Origin: Sphingomonas sp. NFR04
Lineage (GTDB): Bacteria; Pseudomonadota; Alphaproteobacteria; Sphingomonadales; Sphingomonadaceae
Length of the DNA: 64,000 nucleotides
Direction of reading: 5' to 3'
Assembly (NCBI RefSeq): GCF_900114095.1
Contig: NZ_FORV01000008.1
Location: forward strand, 165,843-229,842
The position numbers were made by a program, and so were the translations under genes. The notes under the pieces are model-generated. The model had not been told where the DNA came from, ran no database searches, and saw only the letters and a list, made by a program, of their open reading frames with translations. This document shows, one piece after another, positions 34,260 to 43,393 of the stretch. How positions within the stretch are numbered: the stretch's first letter is position 1; each line of letters starts with the position of its first letter.

Positions 34260-34586
34260 CTAGTCAGACAGAGTCATAGGTTCGTTCTCTGTCCGCTCGA
34301 ACTGCATTGCCAACGCTGCTTGCATTAGCCCTTCTGCCGCTGGGTTGGAGATGGAGTAGAGCCGCCGCTGACCATCTCGTCTTTTGGAGACGAGGCCTGC
34401 CGAGCGAAGGAGCGCAAGCTGCTGCGAAACACCGGTTTCCGGCTTCTTGACGTTCTCGGCCAGGCGCCTGACCGAGGTCTCGCCGTCAAGCAACGCGACC
34501 AACAGAGTTAGGCGATGGTGGCCTGAGAGCAGCTTGAGAAGCACGGACGCTTCGTCCGCACGATTGTGTAGATTTTCAAGGGTCAT
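34260..34586 (-). CDS. ArsR-type winged-helix regulator 2
   Basis: The 108-residue protein has EASVLLKLLSGHHRLTLLVA, ETGVSQQLALLRSAGLVSKR and DGQRRLYSIS, the same fold and closely related sequence to the gene at 32367-32705. No metal cysteines. The two regulators flank the PEP-CTERM gene, so control of it is possible. Confidence 0.78.
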   Translation of the reverse strand: MTLENLHNRADEASVLLKLLSGHHRLTLLVALLDGETSVRRLAENVKKPETGVSQQLALLRSAGLVSKRRDGQRRLYSISNPAAEGLMQAALAMQFERTENEPMTLSD

Positions 34587-34715
34587 GCGGGTGATCGCTC
34601 AAGCTTCAATGGGCCGCCCATGGAGCATATCATGAACAGAAGGCGCAAGGCTGTTCGAATAGCCTAAGTGGCTCGTGACGCGGGTGAAAACGTTCTTTCT
34701 TTGGATGGTACCTTC

Positions 34716-35036
34716 ATGCCTAACCGTCCGCCTCAACTGCTGCCGCAGCCCGCACGCACCATCAGCAACTGGGATCGCCGAAAGAGCAGGCACGAGCGCG
34801 GCTACGGCCGGGAGCACGAGGCAATGCGCCGCATCGTGCTGAACGAGGAGCCGCTCTGCCGCGCCTGTCTGGGCAAGGAGCCGCCACAGTATGTGCCGAG
34901 CACGATCGCCGATCACATCCGACCGAAAGCAGAAGGCGGCACGGACGATCGCGACAACTATCAGGGGCTCTGCTCACCATGCAGCAAGGCGAAGACGGCG
35001 CGCGAGAGTGCCCGGGCGAGGAAGCGGTCAAGGTGA
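34716..35036 (+). CDS. HNH endonuclease
   Basis: From ATG 34716 the protein has 106 residues. C-x-x-C in EPLCRACLGK, the catalytic H-D-H-like core STIADHIRPKAEGG, then DNYQGLCSPCSKAKT. Phage HNH proteins beside the terminase stimulate terminase cutting in HK97-type phages. The next gene's GTG overlaps its stop. Confidence 0.88.
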   Translation: MPNRPPQLLPQPARTISNWDRRKSRHERGYGREHEAMRRIVLNEEPLCRACLGKEPPQYVPSTIADHIRPKAEGGTDDRDNYQGLCSPCSKAKTARESARARKRSR

Positions 35037-35245
35037 TTACCGGTGTCGACCTGTCGACCTTGGACGACCTGGCCGCTGTCGCTGTTTGCGATCCCCTCCG
35101 AAGCACGGTGGAGTTTAAGGCGGCCGCCGCGGGATGCCTCGACCTCTGCTTCAACCCGACCTCGATGGGCTGGGCTTATCAGCGGTTCGCCCTGCGCCCG
35201 CTCGACAACGACGTGTTCACCTATGAGGCGCCGCCGCCGCTCTGA
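35033..35245 (+). CDS. Small unknown protein between HNH and terminase
   Basis: From GTG 35033, overlapping the HNH stop, the 70-residue protein starts MITGVDLSTLDDLAAVAVCD. No family recognised. Support is the translational coupling and the protein-like composition. Confidence 0.45.
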   Translation: MITGVDLSTLDDLAAVAVCDPLRSTVEFKAAAAGCLDLCFNPTSMGWAYQRFALRPLDNDVFTYEAPPPL

Positions 35246-35365
35246 CCACCGCAGGGTGGGGGGGTGTCAAAAGCTGTCACCCTGCCGCCGCCCGTACCGC
35301 ACACGGGGCCTTTTTTCACGCGCCCGAATTAAACTTTCGGGCCGAATTAAATTTCGGAGGCCACG

Positions 35366-35785
35366 ATGAAGCGCGGGCCGAAGGCTAAAGCGCCGGCAGA
35401 GAAAGCGGCCGCCGGGACCCTCCGGCCGTTCCGCGATGCCGGGAAAACCGAAGTTCTCGTGCCGGGCGATCCCCCGGCGATGCCGGATTATCTGACCGCT
35501 GGCGCTATCGACGTCTGGCAGGAAGAGCTCGGCCGCGTGATGGCGGCGGGCATCGCCGAAATCGATAGCTCCCTGTTCGCCCGCTACTGCTCGCTCGAGG
35601 CCTTGGTGCGCGAGGCATTCGCCGAGGCTGGCGAGCCGCCGCCGGCCGCGTACCTGACGGTACTGCGCCAATATGCGGAGCTGCTGGGCATCGCGGGTCG
35701 GAAAAGCCGGGTCGGCAAGGTGGGCGATGACCCGATCAAAAACCGGAACGTCTTCGCGCGAAACGGCGCGCGGGCGCGGAGCTAA
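35366..35785 (+). CDS. terS: Terminase small subunit, P27 family
   Basis: The 139-residue protein starts MKRGPKAKAPAEKAAAGTLR, followed by PAMPDYLTAGAIDVWQEELG and a helical core, the P27-type small terminase plan. It recognises phage DNA for packaging. GGAGG lies 8 bases upstream. Confidence 0.88.
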   Translation: MKRGPKAKAPAEKAAAGTLRPFRDAGKTEVLVPGDPPAMPDYLTAGAIDVWQEELGRVMAAGIAEIDSSLFARYCSLEALVREAFAEAGEPPPAAYLTVLRQYAELLGIAGRKSRVGKVGDDPIKNRNVFARNGARARS

Positions 35786-37613
35786 GCCGGCGCTCACATT
35801 CGAGCCGACCGAGCACGACCGCAACTATAGCGAGATCGCGCTCGGCTATGCGCGCGCCGCGGCGGCCGACAAGCGGCAGCAATCGCATTGCAAATGGGTT
35901 CGACTGGCCGCCCAGCGGCACCTGGACGACCTGAAACGGTCGAAAACCAAGGCGTTCGAGTTCTATTTCGACCCCTGGCACGGCAACGATATCTGCGATG
36001 TCATCGAGAAATTGCCCCATATCGAGGGCAACTGGTGCACCTGCCCGTGCGCTGCCGACGACATTCACAGCGATCGATGCGGTAAAATCGACCTCGAGCC
36101 CGCGCAGATCTTCATCCTGAGCACGGTTTTCGGCTGGCGGCGGAAGGGAAGCGGGCTCCGCCGCTTCACCATGGTCTACGAGGAGGTCGCGCGGAAGAAC
36201 GCGAAGTCGACCAAGACCGCCGGCGTCTCGCTCTATTGCCTCGCGTGCGAGAATGAGACTGGGCCGCAGGTGCTCACCGTCGCGACGACGTTCGACCAGG
36301 CGAAGAAGGTCTTCCACCCGGCCAAGCGCATGGTGGAGAAGACGCCGGACCTTCAGGAGGCGTTCTCTCTGATCGCCTGGGCCAAGTCGATCGAGTGCAA
36401 GGATAATGGCGGCTACATGCAGCCGCTTCACGCGAAATCGAAGAGCCAGGACGGCCACAACCCGCACCTGGTGACGCTCGACGAGTTCCACGCCCACAAG
36501 GATCGAGGGCTGTTCAACGTCATGCGGTCAGCATTCGGCGCCCGCAAGCAGCCGCTGATGTGGATCATCACGACTGCGGGATCGGACATCAACGGGCCCT
36601 GCTATGAGGAGCGGGCATTCGCTACCAAGGTGCTCGAAGGCACAATCGTTGCCGACCACTATTTCGTGATCATCTTCACCCTGGACCGCGCCGAGGATTA
36701 TGGCGACGGCCGGAAGGTGGGCGACGACCCGTTCGACGAGACGAAGTGGTGCAAGGCGAACCCGCTGCTCGGCGCCGCGGTGCAGCTTTCCGAGCTCCGG
36801 CAGTACGCGATCGAGGCCAAGTCGAACCCGGCCGCCGAGGGCGAGTTCAAGACGAAGCGCCTCAACATCTGGATCGGCGCGCTATCCGCCTGGCTGAACG
36901 TCACCCAGTGGAACCTCTGCGGAGACGCTAGCCTGACGCTCGACGATTTCGCCGGGCTCGACTGCTACATCGGCGCCGACCTTTCGAATGTTGACGACTT
37001 GTCGGCGCTGGTGCTGGCGGCGGTCGACAAGGGCGGCCGGCTGCTCGTCAAACCGTGGTTCTACGTGCCCGAGGCGCGGCTGCAGAGCGTCGACACCTCG
37101 GTCAAGCAGATCACGGAGCTCTACAAGCGGTGGGTTGCCAGTGGGCACCTGACCGCCACGCCCGGCGACTTCATCGATCACAACACCATTGAGGCCCAGA
37201 TCCGCGAACTGAAGGCGCAGCTCGCCGCGCGCAAGGTCACGTTCGACCAGTGGAACAGCGGCCTCGCCATGGCTGTCCGGCTCAATGAGGAGTTCGGGGA
37301 GCCGGACAATCCATTCGGCCTTCAGATGGCGAAGAATGCGCGCAACTACACCGATCCGGCCAGGGCGATCGAGGCGCGGGTGAAGTCCGGCCCCGCTCGT
37401 CTGCGGCATGACGGCAACCCGGTCCTGACGTGGATGGTGGGGAATGCCGTGGTGGATCGCCGGACCGACGGCAGCATCCTGCCGAAGAAGGAAACGGCGA
37501 ACAGCGCCAACAAGATCGACGGGGTGGATGCCATGCTCAACGCTATCGCCCCGATGCTGCTCCCCTCCGAAGACGATGGCGTCGACGAGTGGATCAAGAG
37601 CCTCGCCGCATGA
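35727..37613 (+). CDS. terL: Terminase large subunit
   Basis: From ATG 35727 the protein has 628 residues and overlaps terS by 59 bases; the frame is open further up. Walker A is EEVARKNAKSTKTAG, Walker B is LVTLDEFHAHKD, a coupling motif follows in IITTAGSD, and the nuclease domain has acidic residues in YIGADLSNVDDLSALV. This HK97-type enzyme translocates DNA into the prohead and cuts it. Confidence 0.93.
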   Translation: MTRSKTGTSSRETARGRGAKPALTFEPTEHDRNYSEIALGYARAAAADKRQQSHCKWVRLAAQRHLDDLKRSKTKAFEFYFDPWHGNDICDVIEKLPHIEGNWCTCPCAADDIHSDRCGKIDLEPAQIFILSTVFGWRRKGSGLRRFTMVYEEVARKNAKSTKTAGVSLYCLACENETGPQVLTVATTFDQAKKVFHPAKRMVEKTPDLQEAFSLIAWAKSIECKDNGGYMQPLHAKSKSQDGHNPHLVTLDEFHAHKDRGLFNVMRSAFGARKQPLMWIITTAGSDINGPCYEERAFATKVLEGTIVADHYFVIIFTLDRAEDYGDGRKVGDDPFDETKWCKANPLLGAAVQLSELRQYAIEAKSNPAAEGEFKTKRLNIWIGALSAWLNVTQWNLCGDASLTLDDFAGLDCYIGADLSNVDDLSALVLAAVDKGGRLLVKPWFYVPEARLQSVDTSVKQITELYKRWVASGHLTATPGDFIDHNTIEAQIRELKAQLAARKVTFDQWNSGLAMAVRLNEEFGEPDNPFGLQMAKNARNYTDPARAIEARVKSGPARLRHDGNPVLTWMVGNAVVDRRTDGSILPKKETANSANKIDGVDAMLNAIAPMLLPSEDDGVDEWIKSLAA

Positions 37614-38830
37614 GCTTCTGGGGTAGCATCCTCTCTGCCCTCGGCTGGGAGCCCGGCGCGCAGGACGGTGATAACGTCCGAACGGGCACGATCACGACCG
37701 AGCGCGCCGGCGACCAGGAGAATGGCACGTCGTTCCTCGGGCTGTCGGCGACCTGGGCATGCGTCAACTTCTGGGCCGGCAACATCGCCGGCCTGCCGGT
37801 GACCGTCTATCGCAAGGGCCCCGGGGGCGTGGCCGTAGAGGCAACCGACCACCCGCTCTACTCGGTGCTTCACGACAGCCCGAACTACGACCAGTCAGCG
37901 TTCGACTTCTGGGAGTTCATGGTCGCGTCGATTGAGCTGCGCGGCAACGCCTATGCGGAGGTCGCGAAGCGCTTCGACGGCAAGATCGTGTCGCTCACGC
38001 CCATCCGCCCGGATCTCGTGCGGGTGACGCGGCTGCCGAGCGGCGATCTGCGCTACGCCTGGACCGATGACGGCACGGATCGCGTCGTGGGGCAGGAGGA
38101 GGTGCTCCATATCCGGGGCTTCGGTGGTGACCCGCTCGGCGGTCTCTCGCCGCTTGCCGTGTGCCGCCGCACCTTCGCGGCAGCCTCGGCCGCCGATCGC
38201 GCTGCCCGCGCCATGTTCGCCAATGGAGCGCGCCCGTCTGGCACGCTTTCGACCGACAAGCCGCTGAAGGGGGAGCAGCGCCGGGAGCTCGAGGATCTGC
38301 TGCGCGAGAAGTTCGTCGGCGCCGCGAACAGCGGTCGTCCCATGCTGCTCGACAATGGTCTGACCTGGCAGGCGCTGTCGCTCAGCCCCGAGGACGCGCA
38401 GATGCTGGAAAGCCGGCAGTTCAGCGTCGAGGATATCTGCCGCGTTTTCGAGGTGGATCCGCATCTCGTCGGCCACACGGCCGGCAACACGAAGCTCGGC
38501 AGCAGCATCGGCGATCAGACGCTGTCGCTGCTCAAATTCAAGATGCGGAAGCGGCTCAAGCGCATCGAGGGCGCGCTGGAGAAGCAGCTGCTCAGCGCCG
38601 CAGATCGCGCGAACGGGGTGTCGATCGAGTTCAATCTCGAAGGCTTCCTCCGCGCTGATTCCGAAGGACGGGCGCGCTTCTACGATCTGATGAAGCAATT
38701 CATGACCGTCAACGAGGTGCGCGCGCTGGAAGGGCTCGGCCCCGTTCCCGGCGGCGACGTCATCCTCGCGCAGATGCAGGACATCCCGCTCGCCGCGGCG
38801 ATCGCCAACACGAAGGAGCCGGCACAGTGA
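37610..38830 (+). CDS. Portal protein, HK97 type
   Basis: The protein has 406 residues: SFWGSILSALGWEP, AYAEVAKRFDGKIVSLTPI, VLHIRGFGGDPLGGLSPLAV and FEVDPHLVGH are family features. It forms the DNA channel at one capsid vertex. ATGA overlaps the terL stop. Confidence 0.93.
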   Translation: MSFWGSILSALGWEPGAQDGDNVRTGTITTERAGDQENGTSFLGLSATWACVNFWAGNIAGLPVTVYRKGPGGVAVEATDHPLYSVLHDSPNYDQSAFDFWEFMVASIELRGNAYAEVAKRFDGKIVSLTPIRPDLVRVTRLPSGDLRYAWTDDGTDRVVGQEEVLHIRGFGGDPLGGLSPLAVCRRTFAAASAADRAARAMFANGARPSGTLSTDKPLKGEQRRELEDLLREKFVGAANSGRPMLLDNGLTWQALSLSPEDAQMLESRQFSVEDICRVFEVDPHLVGHTAGNTKLGSSIGDQTLSLLKFKMRKRLKRIEGALEKQLLSAADRANGVSIEFNLEGFLRADSEGRARFYDLMKQFMTVNEVRALEGLGPVPGGDVILAQMQDIPLAAAIANTKEPAQ

Positions 38831-39009
38831 CCGAAGATCCCCGCCTCGCCGCGCATCGTGCCCAGATGCAGGTTGCCGGTACCCAGATCATGACCGCCGA
38901 CGAGATCCTCGCCGGGCAGTCGCAGGCAGGCGTGCCCCGTCCGCGCTGCCTGAAGGAGCATGAGGACGACGGCTCGGTGCAAAGCCTGGTCGCGGGAGGT
39001 GTCCAGTGA
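38827..39009 (+). CDS. Small protein between portal and protease
   Basis: The 60-residue protein starts at GTG 38827 (MTEDPRLAAHRAQMQVAGTQ), overlapping the portal stop, and its end overlaps the protease GTG. No family recognised. The two 4-base overlaps support expression. Confidence 0.6.
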   Translation: MTEDPRLAAHRAQMQVAGTQIMTADEILAGQSQAGVPRPRCLKEHEDDGSVQSLVAGGVQ

Positions 39010-39650
39010 ACGAACTCGATTTTGAGCTCGACACCAAGTCGATCGGCGACGACGGCACTGTCGAGGGGCTGGCAATCGGCTATGGCAATGTCGACCATGG
39101 CGGCGACCAGGTCATGCCGGGCGCGATCACCGCGTCGCTGGCGGGCCGGAAGTCGCTGCCGATGCTCCTCTATCACGACCAGAAGCGCCCCGCCGGCGTG
39201 TGGAACAGCTGGCAGGAGACCTCTGAAGGCCTGCTCGTGAAGGGCAAGTTCGCCATGTCGTCTCCGACCGGCAAGGAAGCCTACGGGCTGACGAAGGACG
39301 GTGCGATCGGCGGCCTGTCGATGGGCTTCAAGACGCTGAAGCAGCGGATGGAGGCCAAGACGCGCCAGCTGATCGAGGTGGCGCTGCACGAAATCTCGCT
39401 GGTGACGATCCCGATGAACGATCGGGCGCGGGTCATCAGCGTCAAGGACATCGGAGATCTTCGCGACCGCTTGGCAGCCGGGGAACGGCTGACGGAACGT
39501 GAATGGGAGGGGCTGCTCAAGAAGAGCTTCGACCTCTCCAATGCAGAGGCTGAGCGCGCCGTGCGTCTCAACCTCAAAGGAGGCCAGGGGGAGCCTGGCG
39601 GCACGGCGAGCGACCAAGCGCGCAGCTTCTTCGAGGCTCTGCGCTCCTAA
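39006..39650 (+). CDS. HK97-type prohead protease
   Basis: The protein has 214 residues. His is in MLLYHDQKRPAGVW and Ser in IGGLSMGFKT, the herpes-like protease pair, and VALHEISLVTIPMNDRA is conserved. It cleaves the capsid delta domain during maturation. The start is GTG. Confidence 0.92.
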   Translation: MNELDFELDTKSIGDDGTVEGLAIGYGNVDHGGDQVMPGAITASLAGRKSLPMLLYHDQKRPAGVWNSWQETSEGLLVKGKFAMSSPTGKEAYGLTKDGAIGGLSMGFKTLKQRMEAKTRQLIEVALHEISLVTIPMNDRARVISVKDIGDLRDRLAAGERLTEREWEGLLKKSFDLSNAEAERAVRLNLKGGQGEPGGTASDQARSFFEALRS

Positions 39651-39705
39651 CTCCACCGGGCTCAAGCGCCAGAAGGCGTCGCCCCTCCCAGACGGAACAC
39701 ATTCC

Positions 39706-41010
39706 ATGCGTAAATTCATGATTTCGAGCAGCGCGCGGGCGCTGCTCGGTGCGATGACGCCTGCCGAACGTGCCCGCGGGCGCTACATGCGCGCGCCGGA
39801 CGATCACGGCGGCAAGACGGTCGCCGAACTGGCCGCCGAGACCAAGCAGCTGTTCGAGAAGAAGCACGACGAGGTCAAGGAGATCGCCGAAAAGGCGCTC
39901 GCCGAGGCTGCGAAGGGCATCCCCATGGCCGAGAAGGCCAAGGAGGTCGCCGATCAGGCGCTCACCGGCATGAACGAGCTGAAGGGCCTGCTCGACACGC
40001 TCGAGCAGAAGGCCGCGCGCCGCGGCGGCGGTGACGAGCGCCAGCAGAGCATCGGCGAGCAGTATGTCGAGAGCGACGAGTACAAGTCGGCCTTCGCGAA
40101 CGGTGCCCGACAGGGCCAGAATGTCGGTATCGAGGTCAAGGCGATCACCTCGCTGACCACCGACGCCAACGGCTCGGCCGGCGACATGGTCCGTCCGGAC
40201 CGCGTGCAGTCGCCGATGCAGATGCTGCCGAACCGGCAGCTCACCATCCGCAACCTGATCGCGCCGGGCCAGACCGCGTCCAGCTCGATCGAATATGTCC
40301 AGGAAACCGGCTTCACCAACAACGCCGGCATGGTCGCGGAGGGCACGCTGAAGCCCGAATCGACCCTGAAGCTGGATCTGCGGAATGCTCCCGTGCGCAA
40401 GATCGCGCACTGGTTCCTGGCGTCGGCAGAAATCCTCTCCGATGCGCCGGGCCTGCGCTCCATGATCGACAATCGCCTCCGCTACGGCCTGGCGTTCGTC
40501 GAGGACGTGCAGCTGCTGAAGGGCGATGGCACCGGCCAGAACCTGCTCGGCATCAAGCCCCAGGCGTCCGACTATGCGGTACCCGCCGGCCTGACCGGCT
40601 TCGCGACGCCGTCGATGATCGACAAGCTGCGCATCGGCCAGCTTCAGGTCGCGCTGGCGCTGTACCCGGCCGATGGGCAGGTGCTGCACCCGATCGACTG
40701 GGCCATCATCGAGATGATGAAGGACGGCGAGGGTCGCTACCTCATCGGCAACCCGCAGGGCACGCTCGCCCCCACGCTGTGGGGCCTGCCGGTGGTGCCG
40801 TCGATGGCCCAGACCGTCGGCGAGTTCACCATCGGCGCGTGGAAAATGGGCGCGCAGCTGTTCGACCGCGAGCAGTCGGGCGTGATGGTCTCCACCGAGG
40901 ACGGCGACAACTTCCGCAAGAACATGGTCACCATCCTCGCCGAGGAGCGCCTGGCGCTGACCACGTATCGCCCGGAAGCCTTTGTCGACGGCGCGTTCGC
41001 GAACGCCTGA
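39706..41010 (+). CDS. Major capsid protein, HK97 fold
   Basis: From ATG 39706 the protein has 434 residues. Residues 30-110 are coiled-coil (AEKALAEAAKGIPMAEKAKE), the internal scaffold removed by the protease. The body has LIAPGQTASSSIEYVQETGF, LLKGDGTGQNLLGI and the C-terminal EERLALTTYRPEAFV of HK97-type capsids. The frame upstream to 39499 reads through the protease in another frame and is not used. Confidence 0.94.
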   Translation: MRKFMISSSARALLGAMTPAERARGRYMRAPDDHGGKTVAELAAETKQLFEKKHDEVKEIAEKALAEAAKGIPMAEKAKEVADQALTGMNELKGLLDTLEQKAARRGGGDERQQSIGEQYVESDEYKSAFANGARQGQNVGIEVKAITSLTTDANGSAGDMVRPDRVQSPMQMLPNRQLTIRNLIAPGQTASSSIEYVQETGFTNNAGMVAEGTLKPESTLKLDLRNAPVRKIAHWFLASAEILSDAPGLRSMIDNRLRYGLAFVEDVQLLKGDGTGQNLLGIKPQASDYAVPAGLTGFATPSMIDKLRIGQLQVALALYPADGQVLHPIDWAIIEMMKDGEGRYLIGNPQGTLAPTLWGLPVVPSMAQTVGEFTIGAWKMGAQLFDREQSGVMVSTEDGDNFRKNMVTILAEERLALTTYRPEAFVDGAFANA

Positions 41011-41064
41011 ACCACCTGACCGGGGCGGGCCATGCGCCTGCCCCGGCAACGGGAGCATCGTCCG

Positions 41065-41349
41065 ATGTCCGACAAGAAGATCAAGTATGAGGTGCGGCGC
41101 TCTATGCAGTGCGGCGCCGAGAGCTTCGAGCGCGGCGATACGCGCGAGCTGACCGAGGCCGAGGCGCTGCCGCTGCTGAAGTCCGGTGCACTCTGCCTGC
41201 CCGGCGAAGAGCCCGCCGAGCGCGAGCTGGCCGTGCAGCACACCTTCGGCGCCGCGCCGCAGGAAAGTCCCGCCGACTACACCGTCGCCAGCCCGGATAA
41301 CGCGGTTCAGTTGCCCAAGCGGCAGCAGGGCGCGAAGAAGGCGAACTGA
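41065..41349 (+). CDS. Small head-module protein
   Basis: The 94-residue protein starts MSDKKIKYEVRRSMQCGAES and has a polar C-terminus. It lies directly after the capsid gene; head decoration or joining is possible. No family recognised. Confidence 0.62.
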   Translation: MSDKKIKYEVRRSMQCGAESFERGDTRELTEAEALPLLKSGALCLPGEEPAERELAVQHTFGAAPQESPADYTVASPDNAVQLPKRQQGAKKAN

Positions 41350-41351
41350 CC

Positions 41352-42044
41352 ATGGCCGACAACATCACCACGCCCGTCGCGGACGGGAAGACGCTGGCCG
41401 CCAAGGACATCGGTGCTGCCGGCGTCCTCTACCCGTGGAACCTGGTTGCCGACAGCGCGGGCGCCGATCTCTTCGGCCTGGTCACCGCGACCCCGACGGC
41501 TTTTTCGGTGCTGGGCCGCCTCAAGACGATCGCCGACGGCGTTCTCGCGGCAACGCCTGCGGGCGAAAACTACATGGGCAAGATCGGTGGCGACGTGCTG
41601 CAGAGCGCGCCCGCCGCGCCGCCGGCGGTCAGCGCCTCCGCATATGCCGCCGGGCAGGTGATCGGCGCCAAGTTCACGCTGCCGAATGCCACGCGCGTGG
41701 CCGCCGGTGCAGGTCTGATCCAGGCAGCGAGCATTTTGTCGAAGACCGCGACCACGGCCGCCATCGACATCCTCATCTTCTCTGCCGACCCGACCGCGTC
41801 GACGCTAACCGACAAGGCGGCGCCCACCATCGCCGCCGCAGACCTCGATAAGGTGGTCGGCGTGATCCACCTCACCGATTGGACCGCCCTGGGCGCCGCG
41901 GCGCTGGCGCAGAACCTCGCCGTAGGACTGCCGTTCCGCCTTCCGGCCGGCACCACCCTCTATGCGGTGCTGATCGCCCGCGCGGCGATCACGCCGGGTT
42001 CCACGTCCGACCTGCTCCCGGCGGTCCGCATCATCCCAGGCTGA
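41352..42044 (+). CDS. Unknown head-module protein, possible decoration protein
   Basis: The 230-residue protein starts MADNITTPVADGKTLAAKDI and is rich in Ala, Thr and beta-type sequence, without signal peptide. Its place after the capsid gene suits a capsid decoration protein. No known family recognised. Confidence 0.65.
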   Translation: MADNITTPVADGKTLAAKDIGAAGVLYPWNLVADSAGADLFGLVTATPTAFSVLGRLKTIADGVLAATPAGENYMGKIGGDVLQSAPAAPPAVSASAYAAGQVIGAKFTLPNATRVAAGAGLIQAASILSKTATTAAIDILIFSADPTASTLTDKAAPTIAAADLDKVVGVIHLTDWTALGAAALAQNLAVGLPFRLPAGTTLYAVLIARAAITPGSTSDLLPAVRIIPG

Positions 42045-42059
42045 TAGGAGGTTCGCGCC

Positions 42060-42554
42060 ATGCTGACGCACCTGATCGTCCTCGGCTTGCTCTCTGCTCC
42101 TTCGGGGGCCGGTATCGGCCCAGTGATCGCCACGCCGGACCGCACGGCGAGCATGGCAATCATCCAGCCGACGGCGTCGCGCCCCAACAATATCCCGCTG
42201 GGCGCCGTCACCTGGTCGCAGCCCTATGATCCCGGCGACCATGCGCCCTATGCTATCAGCTTCAAGGACCTGCTCGACGAGGGCGAGACGATCGCCAGCA
42301 TCGACGCGATCAAGGTTTCCTCCTCGGCGGCGCTGCTCGGGATCTCGGTCGACACGGCCGCCGCCTATGCCCCGATCATCGATATCGCCGGCGACAAGAT
42401 CCAGCTTTGGTTCCTGGTCGACCAGTCGGCATGGGAATCGGCGGCGTTCGCCGCGGCAGGCGTGCAGGTCGCGATCACCGTACGCGTGGTGACCAGCAGC
42501 GCGCCAGCGAAGCGCTATGAGCGCACGGCCGTGCTGACGGTGCGTCAGCTGTGA
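42060..42554 (+). CDS. Unknown head-module protein
   Basis: The 164-residue protein starts MLTHLIVLGLLSAPSGAGIG and is beta-rich later (RTAVLTVRQL at the end). AGGAGG lies 10 bases upstream. It overlaps the next start by 4 bases. No family recognised; decoration or fibre-like role is possible. Confidence 0.62.
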   Translation: MLTHLIVLGLLSAPSGAGIGPVIATPDRTASMAIIQPTASRPNNIPLGAVTWSQPYDPGDHAPYAISFKDLLDEGETIASIDAIKVSSSAALLGISVDTAAAYAPIIDIAGDKIQLWFLVDQSAWESAAFAAAGVQVAITVRVVTSSAPAKRYERTAVLTVRQL

Positions 42555-42773
42555 ACGTCGACAACGGCAGCCGCGTCCGGCTGGAGATCGCAGGCGTGTT
42601 TGAGGGCATCGCCGGCGTGCAGGGCAATCGAGCAACGTTCGTGCCCAACCGATCCTCGGCGCGCCCCGAGACCGTCAAGGGGGGGGCTGCTGGACGGCAA
42701 GCCGGTCCTGCTCACCACCACCAAGGAAGCAGATGGCCCCATGTACGTCGCGCGCTTTCAGGTGATCGAATGA
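42551..42773 (+). pseudogene. Small head-module gene with a frameshift at G8
   Basis: The frame starts MNVDNGSRVRLEIAGVFEGI and continues to TVKGG at a run of eight G (42679-42686). After the run, another frame reads LLDGKPVLLTTTKEADGPMY, then VARFQVIE and stop at 42771-42773, overlapping the next ATG as usual in this operon. One G fewer would join them into a 73-residue protein. It is either a sequencing error, a true mutation or a slip site. Confidence 0.7.
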
Positions 42774-43393
42774 CCCTCGCCGAGATGCGCGCGATCGTCG
42801 GCCTCGACGACACCGCGACGGACGCGCAGGTCGTTGCCGCATATGCCGCGCTTGTCGACGATGGCCCGCCCGCAGACCTGCCGATCGTCGAGCCCGTCAC
42901 CGTCGAGCAGGTGCGCCTGCACTGCAAGATCGAGGAGGACGAGGAAGACGACCTGATCGCGCAGAAGATCAGCGCGGCGCGCGAGTGGGTGGAAGATTAT
43001 ACCGACCGGATCGTCGCGCAGCGCACGCTGGTGCAGCACTTCCGCGCCTGGGGAACCTATCTCACCCTCTACAGCCGCCCAGTCGTGTCTCTCGTCTCGA
43101 TCGCCTACGACGGAGCGGATGGCCCGGCGACGATCTCCGACGCCGCCTATTCGATCGGGCCCAGCCCCGTGCGCATCTATCCGCCCGCCGGCGGCTGGCC
43201 CGCACTTCGCCCAGGCGGGGGTGTCACCGTCGCCTACACGGCTGGCTATGATGCCGGCGAAGCGCCGCACGCCATGGTCGAGGCCATCATCGTGCTGGTC
43301 GGGGGCATGCTCGACGAGCGGGCTGGAGCATACGACAATGCGGTGCGCGCGGCTGAGCGCTTGCTCGTCCGGCTGACGCAGGTCGCGATCTGA
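42770..43393 (+). CDS. Head-tail connector protein (gp6-like)
   Basis: From ATG 42770 the protein has 207 residues. VEQVRLHCKIEEDEEDDLIA, KISAAREWVEDYTDRIV and RPVVSLVSIAYDG are features of the gp6/DUF3199 connectors that sit under the portal. The longer frame from 42551 arises only through the G8 shift. Confidence 0.83.
   Translation: MTLAEMRAIVGLDDTATDAQVVAAYAALVDDGPPADLPIVEPVTVEQVRLHCKIEEDEEDDLIAQKISAAREWVEDYTDRIVAQRTLVQHFRAWGTYLTLYSRPVVSLVSIAYDGADGPATISDAAYSIGPSPVRIYPPAGGWPALRPGGGVTVAYTAGYDAGEAPHAMVEAIIVLVGGMLDERAGAYDNAVRAAERLLVRLTQVAI

Noticed and set aside
33974..34279. Plus-strand frame in the gap before ArsR-like gene 2
   Set aside because: Composition is Arg/Ser/Leu-rich without domain or ribosome site, and it overlaps the ArsR-like gene.
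42551..43393. 280-codon single gene covering both the small head gene and the connector
   Set aside because: The middle part is out of frame with the sensible protein; the G8 shift and the ATGA overlap show two genes.
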